Origin: Sitta carolinensis | Taxonomy: Eukaryota > Chordata > Aves > Passeriformes > Sittidae | Reading direction: 5' to 3' | NCBI GenBank assembly: GCA_032173965.1 | Contig: CM063294.1 | Location: forward strand, 7,796,452 to 7,860,451 | DNA: 64,000 nucleotides | Part shown: one piece after another, positions 1-12,902 of the stretch | Numbering within the stretch: the stretch's first letter is position 1 | How the letters are laid out: each line of letters begins with the position of its first letter | Made by a program: the position numbers and the translations under genes | The notes under the pieces: model-generated | Database searches by the model: none | Told to the model about the DNA's origin: nothing | Seen by the model: only the letters and a program-made list of their open reading frames with translations

Positions 1-221
1 GCCTCTGTGGGGTGGGCAGAGGGTGCAGGTGATGGAGCTGAGAGCCTGGATAAACTTTATCTTTGGGAATGGAGAGTGCAGAGGGATGGGGAGAGCATCC
101 TTTGGTCCTGGGAGAGCTGGGATTGTTCGCCTGGAGAGGAGAAGCTTTGGGGTGAGCTCAGGGTGGCCTGGCAGGGCCTGAAGGGGCTCCAGGAAAGATG
201 GAGAGGGAGGATTTCCAAGGG

Positions 222-455
222 ACAGGGCCCAGGGAATGGCTTCCCACTGCCAGAGGGCAGGGCTGGCTGGGATACTGGTGAGAATTCCTCCCGGTGAGGG
301 TGGGGATGGGCTGGGATGGAATCCCCAGGGAAGCTGCAGCTGCTCCATCCCTGGAAGTGTCCAAGGATGGGGCTGGGAGCCACCTGGGCTAGAGGAAGGG
401 TCCCTGCCATGGCCCTGGATGGGATTTCAGGTCCCTCCCAGCCCATCCCACTCTG
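222..455 (+). mobile_element. CR1 LINE 3'-end fragment
   Basis: The stretch follows the familiar CR1 3'-end text in sense orientation: GGGAATGGCTTC, then GAGAATTCCTCCCGGTGAGG, then CCATCCCTGGAAGTGTCCAA, CCCTGCCATGG and AGGTCCCTCCCAGCCCA. It is truncated and diverged, with no terminal ATTCT-type repeat. Confidence 0.75.
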
Positions 456-978
456 CTGCTGTTATCAGCAGCCCTGGAAATCCTTGGATTGTGCCCTGTG
501 CCCCCACAGGGCTCCACAGCTGCCCCAGAGAGCCTCCTTCAGATTTCCAGGGCATTTTTCCACAGCTGCCATGCTCTGGGGACCCTCCCCTGGTGGCCCA
601 GGTCCCGTGGGGACCACGGCAGCAGCGGGTCCTGCCCTGATGTTCCCCTGGCTGCAAACACAAATTGCTGCTGGCAGTCACTCCAGACGATTCCCATCGA
701 TCCAGCGGAGTCAATGACTCAATCCAATGTTCTCCAAACCTGTGGTTAACAAGAAAACTTGATTGGATTTGCTCTCGGAGATTGGCTTGGTTGCTGGGGA
801 TTAATTTCTTTTTTTTTTTTTCTTTTAATCTGTGGAACTCGGCATCGTTTTACAAATGAGGAATTCCCCCGTGGCCTTCGAAGGGAGCCCTGCAGCTCCC
901 CGGTGATCACAGAGCTGAGGCACCACCCCTGCCACTGCCACTGCCACCTCCGGGGTCCCCACAGCCACCAGGGCCACA
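456..978. other. no gene seen
   Basis: Unique GC-moderate DNA with a poly-T run at 809-822. Short open frames are not supported. Confidence 0.6.
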
Positions 979-1258
979 GCAGCTCCTGCAGCTCCTGCAG
1001 CTCCTGCAGCTCCTGCAGCTTCTGCAGTTCCTGCAGCCTGAGCAGTTCCTGCAGCTCCTGCAGCTCCTGCAGCTCCTGCAGTTCCTACAGTTCCTGCATC
1101 TCCTGCATCTTATCCAGCTCCTAGAGTTCTTGCAGTTCCTGTAGCTCCTGCAGCTCCTGAAGCTCCTGCAGCTCCTGCAGCTCCTGAAGCTCCTGCAGTT
1201 CCTGCAGTTCCTCCAGCTCCTGCAGTTCCTGCATCTCCTGCAGCTCCTGCAGCCTGAG
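979..1258. repeat. 9-bp minisatellite (CTCCTGCAG)
   Basis: About 30 copies of CTCCTGCAG with variants TTCCTGCAG, TCCTGAAGC and TCCTGCATC. Because the unit is a multiple of three it keeps frames open on both strands, giving leucine/glutamate/glutamine repeats on the minus strand that look like coiled coil but are an artefact of the repeat. Confidence 0.95.
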
Positions 1259-2819
1259 CTGGCCCTGCCCAGGAATCCCAGGCTGGAGGAGAGGGGACAG
1301 CAAAGGCTAAGGGTCACAAAATCCCTCCCTGCCAGTGGATGGCACCCCTAGGGATGGTGACAGTTGGACAACCTGGTGCTTGTCCTGGAGAGAGCTTCCT
1401 GCCTTTCCAGAAGAATCCAGGAGGTGATGGAGCTGATGTTTCACATTTCCTCTTGGCAGTGCTGGGAAGCAATCCCCCAAACCCCAGAGCTCTGCCTTCC
1501 AGCTCCCCTTTGGGATTCCATCCACCCAAACCCTGCCCATCCCTATGGAGCTCGCAGTTACTGTTAAATAAAAATCTCCACGATTCACTTTGGGTTTGTT
1601 TGCACCTTAATTAGGGCAGAGAAGCCTCTCTGATCACTTTAATGACTGGATTTTAACGGTGGGGACCCAGAGCTTGTTGAGCTCTGTGCCTGGGCAGCCA
1701 GAAGGGAGCTGTGGGCATGGAGATGTTCCTGCTCTCCAACCCCTGTGCCTGAGAGAAGCTGGACAAATAAAAGTGACCTGGAGCTCCAGGGCTGCATCTG
1801 GTTGGGCTCAAAGAGATGAAATCCATTTTGGGATCTCTCTCAGTGGTGTCACTCTGCTGCCAGGATTTGAAGGGCACCTGTCAGGGATATTTTGGGAAAC
1901 AGAGGCTCCTGCCTGGTGCCCCTGTGCACAGAATTCCATGTCAAACGAGGTCTGCTGGAGCAGGGCTCAGGGGGAGCGGTGGTTTAGTGGGAAGCCAAGA
2001 TGAAAAAGTGGTTTTTGAGCCCCCTGCCACACACAGGGCCAGCCTGGCCTCTCTGGGGTGGGGTTTAGCCTCTGCTGGGCAACTTCCACCTGCAGGTTTC
2101 GGCTCTGGTGGGGTCACCTCGAGCTTTGCCCACTCCCAGGGATGGGGAGAAGTGGGAAGGGTGGGCAGGGAAATGAGTTCAACACCTGCACGTAGAGCCT
2201 TCCCCTCCCACCCTGGGACCCTGGGGGAGTCGGTGCTGGGCAAAGCAGAACATCCCACAAAGGTCCTGACCCCACCCCTGGGGTGAAACCCCTGGACCTG
2301 CACGGCCTGGGGGTCCAGCCCACCCCAGGACAGGGTGTGCCCACCCACAGGAGCTGTTTTTGGAATGAACTCATCTTTTATCTCCTCAATTAGGTCACAA
2401 TTCCCCGATTTTCGAGGGGCAGGACCTAAACTGACCACAGCCACCTTTCCATGGGCAGCTGGGCTTTGGCTCCACAGAGATTTGTTTGGATCGTGCTTTG
2501 CCTGATCCAGGAAAACACAGAAAAAAACACCTGACAGAGGGACAGAGCGTGTTTTAAACCAAAAACTACAACAAAAAATGGTCCAGCAGGAGAAACCCTG
2601 GCAGCTGAAGAGGGACCCTGCTGTGATTTACGTGTGCAGTGAACTCCTGGGGAGGGGAGGTGGGTGTGCAGTTGCTCACAGAATGAGCAAATCTGGCAGC
2701 CAGGAAAGCATTTGCAAGATTATGTTGCAATTACTGTGATTTAATGGCAGAGCTTCTTTTTTGTTATTGTTCCACTCTCTCCCTACTTCATCAGAGTAAA
2801 ACTTTCTCTTTGGGAATGA
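1259..2819. other. no gene seen
   Basis: Unique sequence, open frames up to about 167 codons without recognisable domains. Nothing else found. Confidence 0.55.
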
Positions 2820-2932
2820 CAGAATTATGAAATGGTTCGGGTTGGAAGGGATTTTAAAAATCATTTTGTTCCATGGGCAGGGACACCTTTCCCTACCCCA
2901 ACCTGGATAGTTGGGATTCCCTGGCATGGGGG
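2820..2932 (-). mobile_element. CR1 LINE 3'-end fragment
   Basis: The reverse complement of a CR1 tail begins AGAATTATGAAATGGTTCGG and continues GGTTGGAAGGGATTTTAAAA, CCATGGGCAGGGACACCTTT and CCAACCTGG. It is short and diverged. Confidence 0.75.
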
Positions 2933-5900
2933 GGAATGACCACTTCCATTAATATCATTTATTTATGATAGGATTGAAGGAACTGTTACTCAGTCCCAAA
3001 TGCAGTAAACGATCCTCTTGCTTATAAATTCTCTGCATCACCAGCAGTATTTGGTGCTGCTGAAGGCCGCATTAATTAATTAATTAAAAGACAGGGATTC
3101 ATCTCCCACTGGGATGTTATGAATGCAGACACAACTCAGCTCTCTGGAGCAAAACTTCCTCCCTCAGAACTCCTGGCGATTTTCCACATTTTAGGTTCAA
3201 AACCACGGAGGAGGGAGGGAAATGGGGGCAAATCTGGGTGGGTGAAGCTGCCCCAGGTGCAGGGGAAGGTCAGGAGCTGGGTGTGAGGGACCCTTCTGTC
3301 AGCACAGAGACACCTGCCCAGGGCAGGATGGGCTCAGGGCACGGCCCTGGGGGGATTAATCCTGAAAAGCAGATGGAAAATCAGCCCTGCACTGAGTCTG
3401 GAGGGAATTCCAGCCGCAGGTGCAGGGCACGGTGAGTCAGGCTCCTTTTTCTGCCCTCTAATAATAATCCCCTGAGAAGGGGCCCTGGAAGCTGGGCCAT
3501 GTGAGGTCTTGGGAGAGGTTTCCAGGAAAAAGCTGAGCTTTAGGATCTCTGGAAGGCCTGGCTGTGTGGGAGCCCTGCAGGGGCTGGAGAGCTGTGGGAT
3601 TTACAAGCTTTGAAATGAGAAGGGAGATCCAGTTTGGGTTCCAGAAACATCTCCCGAAAACCAGGCAGAAGGGACATTTTCCAGGCTCAGAAATCCCCAC
3701 CTCAGAGCCTTTCTGCTGCAGAGGAAAAGCCAGGCAATAAATATTAGGAAAAGCCATGAAGGATAAATGGCTGCTGCTGCAAAAAAAATCCCTCCTGCCT
3801 GGCAGGAGCTTTATTTATCTCCCAAACCTTCAGTCCCTCCCAGGGGAACATGACCAGAGCTCCCATGACAAACAAACCAAGAGGAAAGACAAGTCTGCAG
3901 CTCCTGGGGACAGCAGGGGACACTCAGGGGACAGCGTGGCAGTGCCCCTGTGCCAGGGAAGGATTTTTTTTTTTTTCCCTAATATTTAACCTGAATTTCC
4001 CAAGAATTCCAGCTTGGCCCTTCATTTCCCCAGCTGGGCCACAACTTTTTATTTCAGAGTTTGTGGCTGAGCAAATCCCAGCCCTCTCTTGTGCATTTGG
4101 GGCTCGTTAATCCTCCCTGCCCTCAAGCAGCTCCAAAAATAGCTCTGAGCTCTCTCAGCAACAGGTGATGATGCCCTGGAGGAGGCTGGGCTGGAATTTC
4201 TCCTGCTGTTATCCCGGCAGGAGCACCTGGAATGCAGCAGAGCTTGGGGGGGAGGATGGGAGACCAAGGAGGATGTTCCCCCTCTCCCACCTGTCCTGAC
4301 AAAATCCTGACAAAAAATCCTGACAAAATCTGCCCTGTCCTAGCTTTCCATGGGATGTGGGATGTCCGTGGCTCGATGCCAGCTGGGATTCTCCACCTGT
4401 TTACCAAAAGCATCACGAGTTTGCGCAAGGAAACATCCACCTGCAGGCACAGGATGGAGAGCTGGAAGTGCCACTCCACCCTGCTTAGCCACGAGTTGGG
4501 GATCAAAGGGTCTGATCCCATCAAATCCATCTTCTTTCTCAAAAAAGAAAAAGAGGAAAAAAATAATTCTGATTACACTTTCCTGGGGGAGGCTTCTGAA
4601 ATTTAATTTTGGAGTGACGCATTCATTTCACTTTGGTTTGGATGATAAAGGAAAAGTGGAAAATTTAATTTCCTCTTTGTTTGCTCTGTCCTGGAATGCA
4701 CTTGTCAAGATGATGCTGAGGGTGTTCTCATTTCTCCCCAACCCGTCCTTTGCTGTTTAAAACCCTTTGAATTCACAAAACTTCTCCAGCTGGAGGAGGG
4801 GGAAGGAAGTGGAGCAAGCCCTGGGTCAGTGCCCTCCCCTCCCTGCTGGAAAGGGGAACAAAGCCACCAGGAGCTGTGACTTCTTTGTTTTCTAGAAAGA
4901 AACAGCTGAAATAATTTCTCAAAGCTGACAAACGAAACACAGACCCTTCCCCAGGTCTGCTTGGGGTGGAATTCCTTTCTGGCTCCACGATTTTCCTGAT
5001 GTTCCTTGCGAGGCTCCCAGCCCTGTCCAGCCTGGCCTGGACACTTCCAGGGATCCCAGGGCAGCTTCTCTGTGCCAGAGCCTCCCCACCCTCCCAGGGA
5101 ACAGTTCCTTCACAAAACCCAGCCTAAATTTCCCCTCTCTTCATCCCATCCCTCTTTACCTGGCCCTGATGAAGACCCATCCCTTCCTTTGGTTCTCATT
5201 TCTGGCTTTTCCCTGCCCTCTGCTGAACCAGGCATCCCTTTGGATGCTGGTGCTGCCTCTGGGATGTCCCCTCTGGTTTTATTCTCCTGCTTATTCCCAT
5301 CCTGACCATTTAAAGCCTGAGCTGCCAGGACCAGCCTGTTCTCCACGTGGTTTTTGTGACACCTGGGGCCACCTGGAGCCACCTGGGGCCACCTGGAGCT
5401 CCCTGCTGGGTTGCCTGGTTGCCATTGCAAACACAGCTCGTTGTCACCTGCATCCCTGGATGCCCATCCAGCCTCTCCATTGGTTTGGGTCACCTTGGAA
5501 GGAAAATTAACTCGTACAAACAGCAGGCAGGCTGCAGTCAGAACCTGCAGAAAGTAGTTAATGGTTAACAGCACTGGGTAATTCCCTGCTTTTCCAGTTT
5601 CCAGCCACAACGAGCTCTGGATGCAGCATGGATGAAGCAGCTGGGTGGGTCTTCTAATGGTTATACTGTCCAGATTTATTTTGATGGGATTTTTTTGTGC
5701 TTTGATGACCATAATTTCCATTTTTGTAATGCCCCTTCTCCCTGTTTTTCTGTTTCCTGCTGTCGGGTGACAGCCTGGGCTGGGCACATTCCCACTTTCA
5801 TTAGGAATTTCACTGACACAAAAAGCAAAGCAGAGCAGCCCCCATCACATCCTCAAGCGATGAGACAAAACCTCAGGACTGTGCAATCCAAAGGTTCCTA

Positions 5901-6112
5901 CCAATTTCCATGGAGACCAATCCAGAGAATTTGGAAATTCACCATTCTCCTATAGCAATCAAAATGATGGTAAATCACCAGCTTGGAACGGTTTAATCCA
6001 ACTTTTGGGATTTGTGCCTTTTAAATTGAGATAAATGTGGCTGTGAGACCCAGAATTCAGCTTGTGCCCCGGGAAGGAAAAACCTCAGGAATGATATTGG
6101 GGTCAAGGCAGC
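2933..6112. other. intergenic, minor repeats
   Basis: Apart from the CR1 piece at 5.0 kb it holds an ATTAATTAATTAATTAA run at 3071, poly-T at 3964-3976, three TGACAAAATCC repeats at 4297-4330, and four CCACCTGG units at 5357-5402. The 225-codon minus frame at 5110-5787 partly overlaps CR1 and has no domain. Confidence 0.55.
5017..5140 (-). mobile_element. CR1 LINE 3'-end fragment
   Basis: Antisense CR1 text: AGCCCTGTCCAGCCTGGCCT, GGACACTTCCAGGGATCC, GAGCCTCCCCACCCTCCCAG and GGAACAGTTCCTTC. The 3'-most tail is missing. Confidence 0.7.
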
Positions 6113-6372
6113 AGGGAAAGGGACATAACCTCCAGAATGGAAATAAGGAAAGCAGGGAAAGCAAGGAAAGGGACACATCCTCCAGAAGGGAAATAAGGAA
6201 AGCTGGGAAAAGCACACAACCTCCAGAAGGGAATTAAGGAAAGCAGGAAAGGGACACAACTTCCAGAAGGGAATTAAGGAAGGCAAGGAAAAGGAAATAA
6301 CATCCAGAAGGGAATTAAGGAAAGTAGGAAAAGGGACACAACCTCCAGAAGGGAAATAAGGAAGGCAAGGGA
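6113..6372. repeat. about 40-bp minisatellite
   Basis: Six units of roughly 40 bp with core CACAACCTCCAGAAGGGAA followed by TAAGGAAAGCAGG and AAAGGGA. The second unit carries an extra GGAAAGCAA block. Confidence 0.9.
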
Positions 6373-6779
6373 AGTACCTGCTGCTTATTGTAAAGCAGGA
6401 TTTTAAAAGGATGCCGAGAGATAAAGGATCACCCCAAAGGGATGTGGCCGAGCCTGGGGTGATCATGGCTCTCTGAGCCCCTCCATCCTCCTCCATCCTC
6501 CAGCAAAATCCCTGCCCAGAAGCCACAGGGCACCACAGGAAGGGATCCCACAGGGATTGCTGGGGGCTAGCAGCCCTGCTGACAAAATGACCTTAAAAAT
6601 GTCAGCAGTCACAAGAGAAGCCCCGATTTCTCTGCAGCCTCTGCTGTTTGCCAACGAACCCCAGGTCTGGCCAGACGTGGGGATTTTAGGGACCTCTTTA
6701 CATCTGGAAGCCAGAGGTGAAAACGAGGAGCAAGGAGGGGGTCTTCGGGTGGAAATGGGGTCCTTGGATTCCTGGAAGG

Positions 6780-6970
6780 ATTAAAGTGCCTCGTAAAGCA
6801 GCCTCATTCAGCCAGCCAGCGCTGACATCTCGGCTTAACTATGCTCTTTAGCAGCCGTTTAAGAAAGCTGCTCTCCGGAGGTTTTAAAGCTGCCATAATT
6901 CATGTGCGTACCTCGGACCATGAAAGGATGAAGAAAAGGGTTTATTGCAACGATGTGCTGCAATCCTCAA
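6780..6970. other. candidate conserved non-coding block
   Basis: A non-repetitive stretch with CpGs kept outside any island and AT-rich motifs (CTTTAGCAGCCGTTTAAG, GCCATAATTCATGTGCGTAC). It lacks the CCTGG/GGGA texture of the surroundings. An open frame crosses it but resembles no known protein. Conservation is a guess from texture only. Confidence 0.22.
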
Positions 6971-7149
6971 CTCACGGCCCTTTGCTCTCAAGCTTTAGGA
7001 ACTTCAGGGAGATGTTTGGACACTCGCTGGGGCTGTCTGGAGTTGTGTGGGCTCTTGGCCACACAAGGCTCACATTTACCCAGGCTCCAAACCCAGGGCT
7101 GACCCCAGAGCTCTGTAAATCCAGCTACAAAGGCTGGGAGCTGGAGAAA

Positions 7150-7296
7150 TTCATCCTGGAGGAAAATCCACCCTGGAGGAAAATCCATCCTGGAGGAAAA
7201 TCCATCCTGGAAGGAAATCCACCCCGGAGGAAAATCCATCCTGGAGGAGAATCCACCCAGGGAGAAAATCCACCCTGGAGGAGAATCCCTGCTGGA
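7150..7296. repeat. 17-bp minisatellite (CTGGAGGAAAATCCATC)
   Basis: About eight units of CTGGAGGAAAATCCATC with C/T changes. The 17-bp unit cycles through three frames, which produces the spurious HPGGKSILEG-type open frames here. Confidence 0.9.
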
Positions 7297-8861
7297 GGCC
7301 TGTGGAGGTTGGGCGAGGCTCTGATGTGGGTGGGTGGCACAGAAGGTGATTTTCGGAATGCCCACAGGCAGCAGGGATGGGTTTTGGGCTTTCTCAGTGG
7401 CACTGCCAAGCAGGGGGTGGCTCCCAGGGATCTGTGCAGTTTTTCGGGCTGTCCTGTGGTAAAATTCCCAAATTCTCCTGGTGGTGCTTCCTGCAGCTCT
7501 GCCAGAGCAATGAAACCCCAGGGTGCTGCTGCCTGGAGCATCTTTATGGATTAGGGCTCGCCAGGATCTCCACTGCTTTTAATTGAGATGATTAATTATC
7601 TCGTCATTAATTCAGCTGGAAATGTGTCATTTCGATTCCTCCCTTGTTTGGGGACCGATTTTCTCCCCTGCCAAACCCTCTGGAGAAGCTGCCACGGTGT
7701 CACTGCCACCCTGCCCTGGGTGACCTGGGACAAGAGCTGGGATGGGGAGGGGGAACCAAGGAGCTGAGCTGAGATTTGGGTGAAGAGCCTGCCCAGGGCA
7801 CAGCCCAGTGTCACAAAGCAGGCTGCAGACTCCTCTGCTGCCAGCCCGTGCCACCCTGGGGGTGCTCAGCACCTTCTTCATGGCCCTTCAGCCTCTGGTT
7901 CCCTCCTCCTTGGTGTGTTTGGTGCCTCCTCCTCCTCCTGAAGCCCCACTGCCCTGCCATTGCTCAGCTCCACTCCAGCCTGGACCACAGCCCATTCCCA
8001 GCTGGAGTTATTGCCCCCACCACCCTCCAGCAGCAGGAATCCCTGGAGAGGCTCTGCCACCTGCTTGGTTTGAATCCTGACTGCATCTGATGCCTGAAGT
8101 TTTAGTTTTTATATTATTTTAGATTCTGTGCTCTTTAATGGACAGGTTTAGGTTTCATGTTCACTGCTGCTGAGCTCTCTTCACAGAGCAGGGAGACAAA
8201 ACAATTCCTGCTCCAGCCTGGCACCAAGGACAACTTTCAGCCCCAAGAACAAACCCAATGGGGAAGGGAGAAGGAAAACCAAGGAGGATGGAGCTCCATA
8301 CCCTGGAGCTGGAATTGCACCATGAACTCCAGTGTGCTGATGGAGCAGAGCTGATCACAGTGTGAGACCTCGGGATCCATTCTGTGCCCATTTGGGGTTC
8401 CCCTTGGGTGCTGCCCAGGGGTATCCATTGAAACCTTCAATAAATCCCTGCTTTCTCCTTCTGCCCTGCTCTCTGCTCCAGGGCATCACACCCAGCCCCT
8501 CCCTCTGGCAGCCCCAGCCCTTCCCAAACCTCCCTGGCATTTCTGGGCTGCCCCCAGCCAGGTGCAGCCCCTCCCTGTGAAAAAGACAATTGGGAAGAGC
8601 AGGACTTTCCATCCTTTATTTGTGGGATGATTTGCTCGGTGACAAGAACAGAGCCGTGCCCCCTCAGCTGCACCCAGAGCTCCCCCAGCTCCCCCCAGCT
8701 CTCCTGCCATGCAGAGCTGCAGCTCCAGCCCATGGATGCTGTTTCCAGGCAGGATAAAACATGGTTCCCCATTCCCAACACGTTCCCAGTACATCCCCAC
8801 AGGGAATTCTGCAGCATCCTGGCCGTGCTCTCATCCTTGGACCAGGGATTTCTCCCCACGG

Positions 8862-9092
8862 GATCACAGAATCCCAGAATGGGTTGGGTTGGGAGGGACA
8901 TTAAAGATCATTTAATTCCCCCCTGCCATGGGCAGGGACACCTTCCACTATCCCAGGTGGCTCCAATCCCAGTCCAGACTGGTCTTGGACCTTTCCAGGG
9001 ATGGGGCAGCCACAGCTTTTCTGGGAAATCCACTCCAGGACCTCACCACCCTCACAGGGAAGGATTTCTCCCCGATATTTTGGGATATGAGC
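8862..9092 (-). mobile_element. CR1 LINE 3'-end fragment
   Basis: A good antisense copy of the CR1 3' end. It starts ATCACAGAATCCCAGAATGG and runs through GGGACATTAAAGATCATTTA, CATGGGCAGGGACACCTTCC, ACCTTTCCAGGGATGGGGCA, TCACCACCCTCACAGGGAAG and GATTTCTCCCCGATAT. Confidence 0.85.
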
Positions 9093-10043
9093 TCTCAGTG
9101 CCAACACTGATCCATTGTGGCTCTTTTTGCCCCTTCCCTGCATCCCAAACGAGGGAGGGAGCAGCTGCTGGGCACTGCCAGAGGCTGCTCCTGGATGGGT
9201 TTGGATCCCTGACAGACCCATTCGTGCCCAGGGAAACACAGGGAGCAGCAGCAACCAGGGAGCCAGGCAGGTCCTTTGAAGGGAAGAGGAGCACTGCTCA
9301 AGGGGCAGGACAAGAACAGCACGAGGGGAAATGGAATGAAGTTTCCAGGAGAAAACGCAGGTGGAAAGCTCCCACAGCTCAGAGCCACCTGCCAGGGGAC
9401 AGCACAACAACCCCGGGGTCAGGGAGCTGAAAAACAGATTCCCCAGTGGATGGAATCCATGGAAGAGGCCTGAAGGGTGCAGGCAGAGGGCTTTGGAGAG
9501 CTCTGCAAGGCAGCAATTTCAGCAATTTGGGCTGGCAAATGATTGGCGCAAGTTCAGCCCTTCCTGTCCCTGTTCCTGCTCCTGCACCTCAGGGACTGGG
9601 CAGAAGAGAACTGCACAACCCCAGGTGTGTGCCTGCCCTGCAGACAATCCCAAGGACAGTGCTTCCAGTACAGAATTAGGGACTAGAGCCAGCCAGGAAT
9701 CCTCTGAGGAACAGGTTTTCGTTGGGAAACCTCTCCCTTCAGCAGGTTTGGACAGAGCCTTGGCGAGGCTCTTCAGAGGGAAGGGCGAAATCAGGGCAGC
9801 TGGGAGCTGTGCCAAGGGATTTCAGGGTATCCTGAAAGCTGCAGGACACCTGAGAGCCCCCCAGGTGAGGAATTCTCATGGCCCTGCACAAAACAAATCA
9901 GGCTAGAGGGGCACTGCTGAGCTCCTGCAGGCTTTGTCCTTCCCAGCTTCTCTTAGTCCTTAGAGGATCCACGCTGCATCCTCACCCCAGGGACAGCAGT
10001 TCTGCTCTCAGCCTCTCCTCTGCCCTCTCCCTGTCCATAAAAT

Positions 10044-10250
10044 CTGAGTGGAAGGACCTTAAAGCCCATACAGTTCCACCCCATGCCATGAGCAGGACTT
10101 TCCCCTGTCTCAGGTGGCTCAGAGCTCCCCCCAACCATCCTTGGGCACCCCCAGGGATCCTTTCCAGATCTCACAGAACCACAGGATGGTTTTGCTTGGT
10201 CTTTGCTTCAAAGACCACCCAGTTCAGCCCCCCAGGACACCTTCACCTTC
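10044..10250 (-). mobile_element. diverged CR1 fragment(s)
   Basis: Antisense CR1-like text appears twice in a row: AAGGACCTTAAAGCCCATAC with CACCCCATGCCATGAGCAGG, then TCTCACAGAACCACAGGATG followed by AAAGACCACCCAGTTCAGCC. It may be two nested or adjacent copies. Match quality is lower than for the other fragments. Confidence 0.55.
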
Positions 10251-11999
10251 AGAGGGTTGCTCCAGGTGTGCTGGGAGGGGTCCCTGTGTGCTGCCCCTCT
10301 GCTCAGGGCCCTCACACACACCTGGCTGCTTGTGGGGAGGGGGCTCCTTTAGCAGCTTCACATCCAATAAATAAATAAATAGGATTGCACAGGAGGGAAA
10401 GGTTTGGCAGGTGGAAGCCCCCGAGGGAAGGGCTGAGATGGGGCTCCCACAGTTCAGTACCAGCACGTCCTGCCCAGCTCTGGAGCAGCCCAGTGACCAC
10501 ACAGTGCCCTGCCAGTCCAAGGTGCAAGTTTTTTAGGGTTTTCAGTCAGATTTTCCTGCTGTTTTCTCCCCGAGGCCGTAAGTCACTCCATCTCTTTCTC
10601 CTCTTAACGAGTTTCCCACAAAGTCCAGGAGCTCAGAGTGCTCCTTCCCACAGCTGTAGGAGAGGGATGGAGGCTCTGTCATGTTTGGAGCCTCAGGTGG
10701 GAAATCTTGGCTCCTGAGGGTGGCTGGTCCTGCTAAAATGTGACTTCCTGCAAGGAAAAGGAATGCCAGGTCCCAGCCTTTCCAGTGGCTGAGGCCCAGG
10801 CAGGACAGTTGGAGATTTTTGGGAGCAAGGAGTGAACAAAGGCCACATTCCTGACCTGTGCCAATCCTTCAGCTCCTCTGTGACAGTCAGGGCCCCCCGT
10901 GCTCTCTGGAGAAGAAGAGGTAGACAGAGAAGACACCAGAAGGAGAAACAAGCACAGAATAAATCGAAGGGATCTTCCATGCTCCTCTCAGTCTTGGACA
11001 CATTCTTGCTTCCCCTGGATCCCCACCCAGCACGTGGAGCTGGTCCTGCTGGGCTCCTGCCCTGGGAGCCCTGGCTGTGCCTCTTCCAAACCAGTTGGAG
11101 AGCACACGTGGGCTCCTTTTGGAAAGGGATTTTCCGAGAGGAATAAACCACCTTTGCTCCTGGCCTCCTTCAGCTCCTGGTGTCCTCCAAGGCTCTCAGA
11201 GCCTCTCCTGGTCCCTTGTGGTCCTTGCCCAGCTTCTCCTGGAGTGGTGGGGTTGGGGTGAGGACCTTGGCCAAGGTGATCCCTGCCCACGGCTCGGGGC
11301 AGCCAGGCCAGGCTCCCCCTCCATCTCTGCAGAGCCCTCACGAGCTCAGGGTGGTGAGGAACAGATGGATCATTCAGCTCTCCACCATTCCTGGACAGCC
11401 AGGGATCTCTGGAGGGAAAAAAAAAACAAAAAACAAAAAAAAAAGCAAAACAGAGAGAGAGGAAAAAATGGCATTAATTTAGAGAGGATGGGATAGAGGA
11501 AGGATTCAGATGCCAAAGCCAGGTTTAATCAGGAGAGATAAAACCTCTTTCCTTGATTGTGGAGATAGCAAATGACTGACAAGTCAGATGAAAAAATGGG
11601 AAATTAATTCAGAGATAGAGAAAGGAACAAGTGCTGAATATGCCAGTGTTTTTATTTTCTGGAAGTGATATTTTTTAATAAGGACATGTAAAAGATTATC
11701 ATCTGTGTGTGTAGGAGAAGAAAACAGCTTTAAAGCCAAAATGGATCTGCAGAGAGGAAAAAAACCCCAACCATATCTGTTCTTTGGGAACACAATGCCT
11801 CTCCCAGAGAGAATTCTGGGTATCCAAACTGGAGTTGTATTTCTTGTGCAAATCAAGGATGAAGTTCCAATGTGACAGGGATGATTTGCACCAGTAGCCC
11901 TTGCCAGCATCTCTTTAAAAAGATTATTTGTTCTCCGTCCTCCCTGCAAAGTGTGTTTATCCCTCCTTCCTTCCCTCCTTGCTCCCTTCCCTTCCTTCT

Positions 12000-12125
12000 T
12001 CCCTCCCAACCTGTGCCAGGGCCTCCCCACCCTCTCAGGGAAGAATTTTGTCCCAATATCCCACCTCCACCTCCTCTCTCTGGATTTGAAGCCATTCCCT
12101 CTCGTCCTGTCCCTACAACTCCAGA
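12000..12125 (-). mobile_element. CR1 LINE fragment
   Basis: Antisense CR1 text: CCAGGGCCTCCCCACCCTCT, GAAGAATTTTGTCCCAATAT, and TTGAAGCCATTCCCTCTCGT followed by CCTGTCCCTAC. The outermost CR1 tail is missing. A CTTCC-rich stretch at 11965-12005 precedes it. Confidence 0.7.
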
Positions 12126-12902
12126 AGAAAACTGGAAATCTTGCAGATTACGAGCTCTTTGGAAAATCCCTGCGTGAAATAACCCCAGCTCTGCAATTCC
12201 AGCAATTTCCAGAGGCAGCATTCCCCCGTGGGGCCGAGGAGCAGCAGTTTTATCCGGGGTGGACGTGAAGGATGGATGATGAAAGCTGGGACTTTGTGCC
12301 CTGGGGAATGCTGAGCACGCTGGAGTTTTTCCAGAACAAATCTGGAAACTCGCAGTGAAGCTCCTCTGCCCTTTTTCATCAGCTGGGAGCCCGAGGTCTC
12401 TTCTGCAGCAATCCTATAGATGGTGCTTGTCAGCTTCCAAGGAAACCTGAACCACCCCCGGAGCTCCCAGGGCAAAGCCACTTGTGGAGTTCAAGTGGGA
12501 AGGAAAAAGGGGATGCTCCAAAATAATTCCATTTCTGTGCTCAGGAGCTGGAGTCACGGTGCTCAGCCAGGCTGTGCCTCCAGCTCTGCATCCCTCACCA
12601 CTGGGGTTTAATTGCTGCTGTAATTAGAGAGCTTTGCTCATCACTCCCAGCCCTCCCGGGTCGGGGGCTGGGATCCTGGTTTGTTTTTTCCCAGGAAAAC
12701 AAAGGCAGTCGGTGTTTCTGGATGTTTTACCACAAGATTATCACAGCAAGGGCTGCATGGTGTCCCAAACCCAAGCCACGCTCTCTGCCAGGAGCCAGAA
12801 ACCCAAATTCCTCTTCCTGCTGCCCCACGGGAGGAGCTCCCAGCCAATCTCCAGTTTCCATGGCAATAATCCCAGTTTGCTTTCCCTGCTGGCAAACAAC
12901 AC

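Larger units (their letters stand above)
7297..12000. other. intergenic with CR1 pieces only
   Basis: Outside the CR1 fragments at 8.9 and 10.1 kb the sequence is unique, with an AATA run at 10364-10381 and an A-rich tract at 11419-11445. Open frames (up to 267 codons at 8627-9430) cross CR1 sequence and are not supported as genes. Confidence 0.5.

Noticed and set aside
1121..1303. LQELQEL coiled-coil-like peptide
   Set aside because: Translation of the 9-bp minisatellite.
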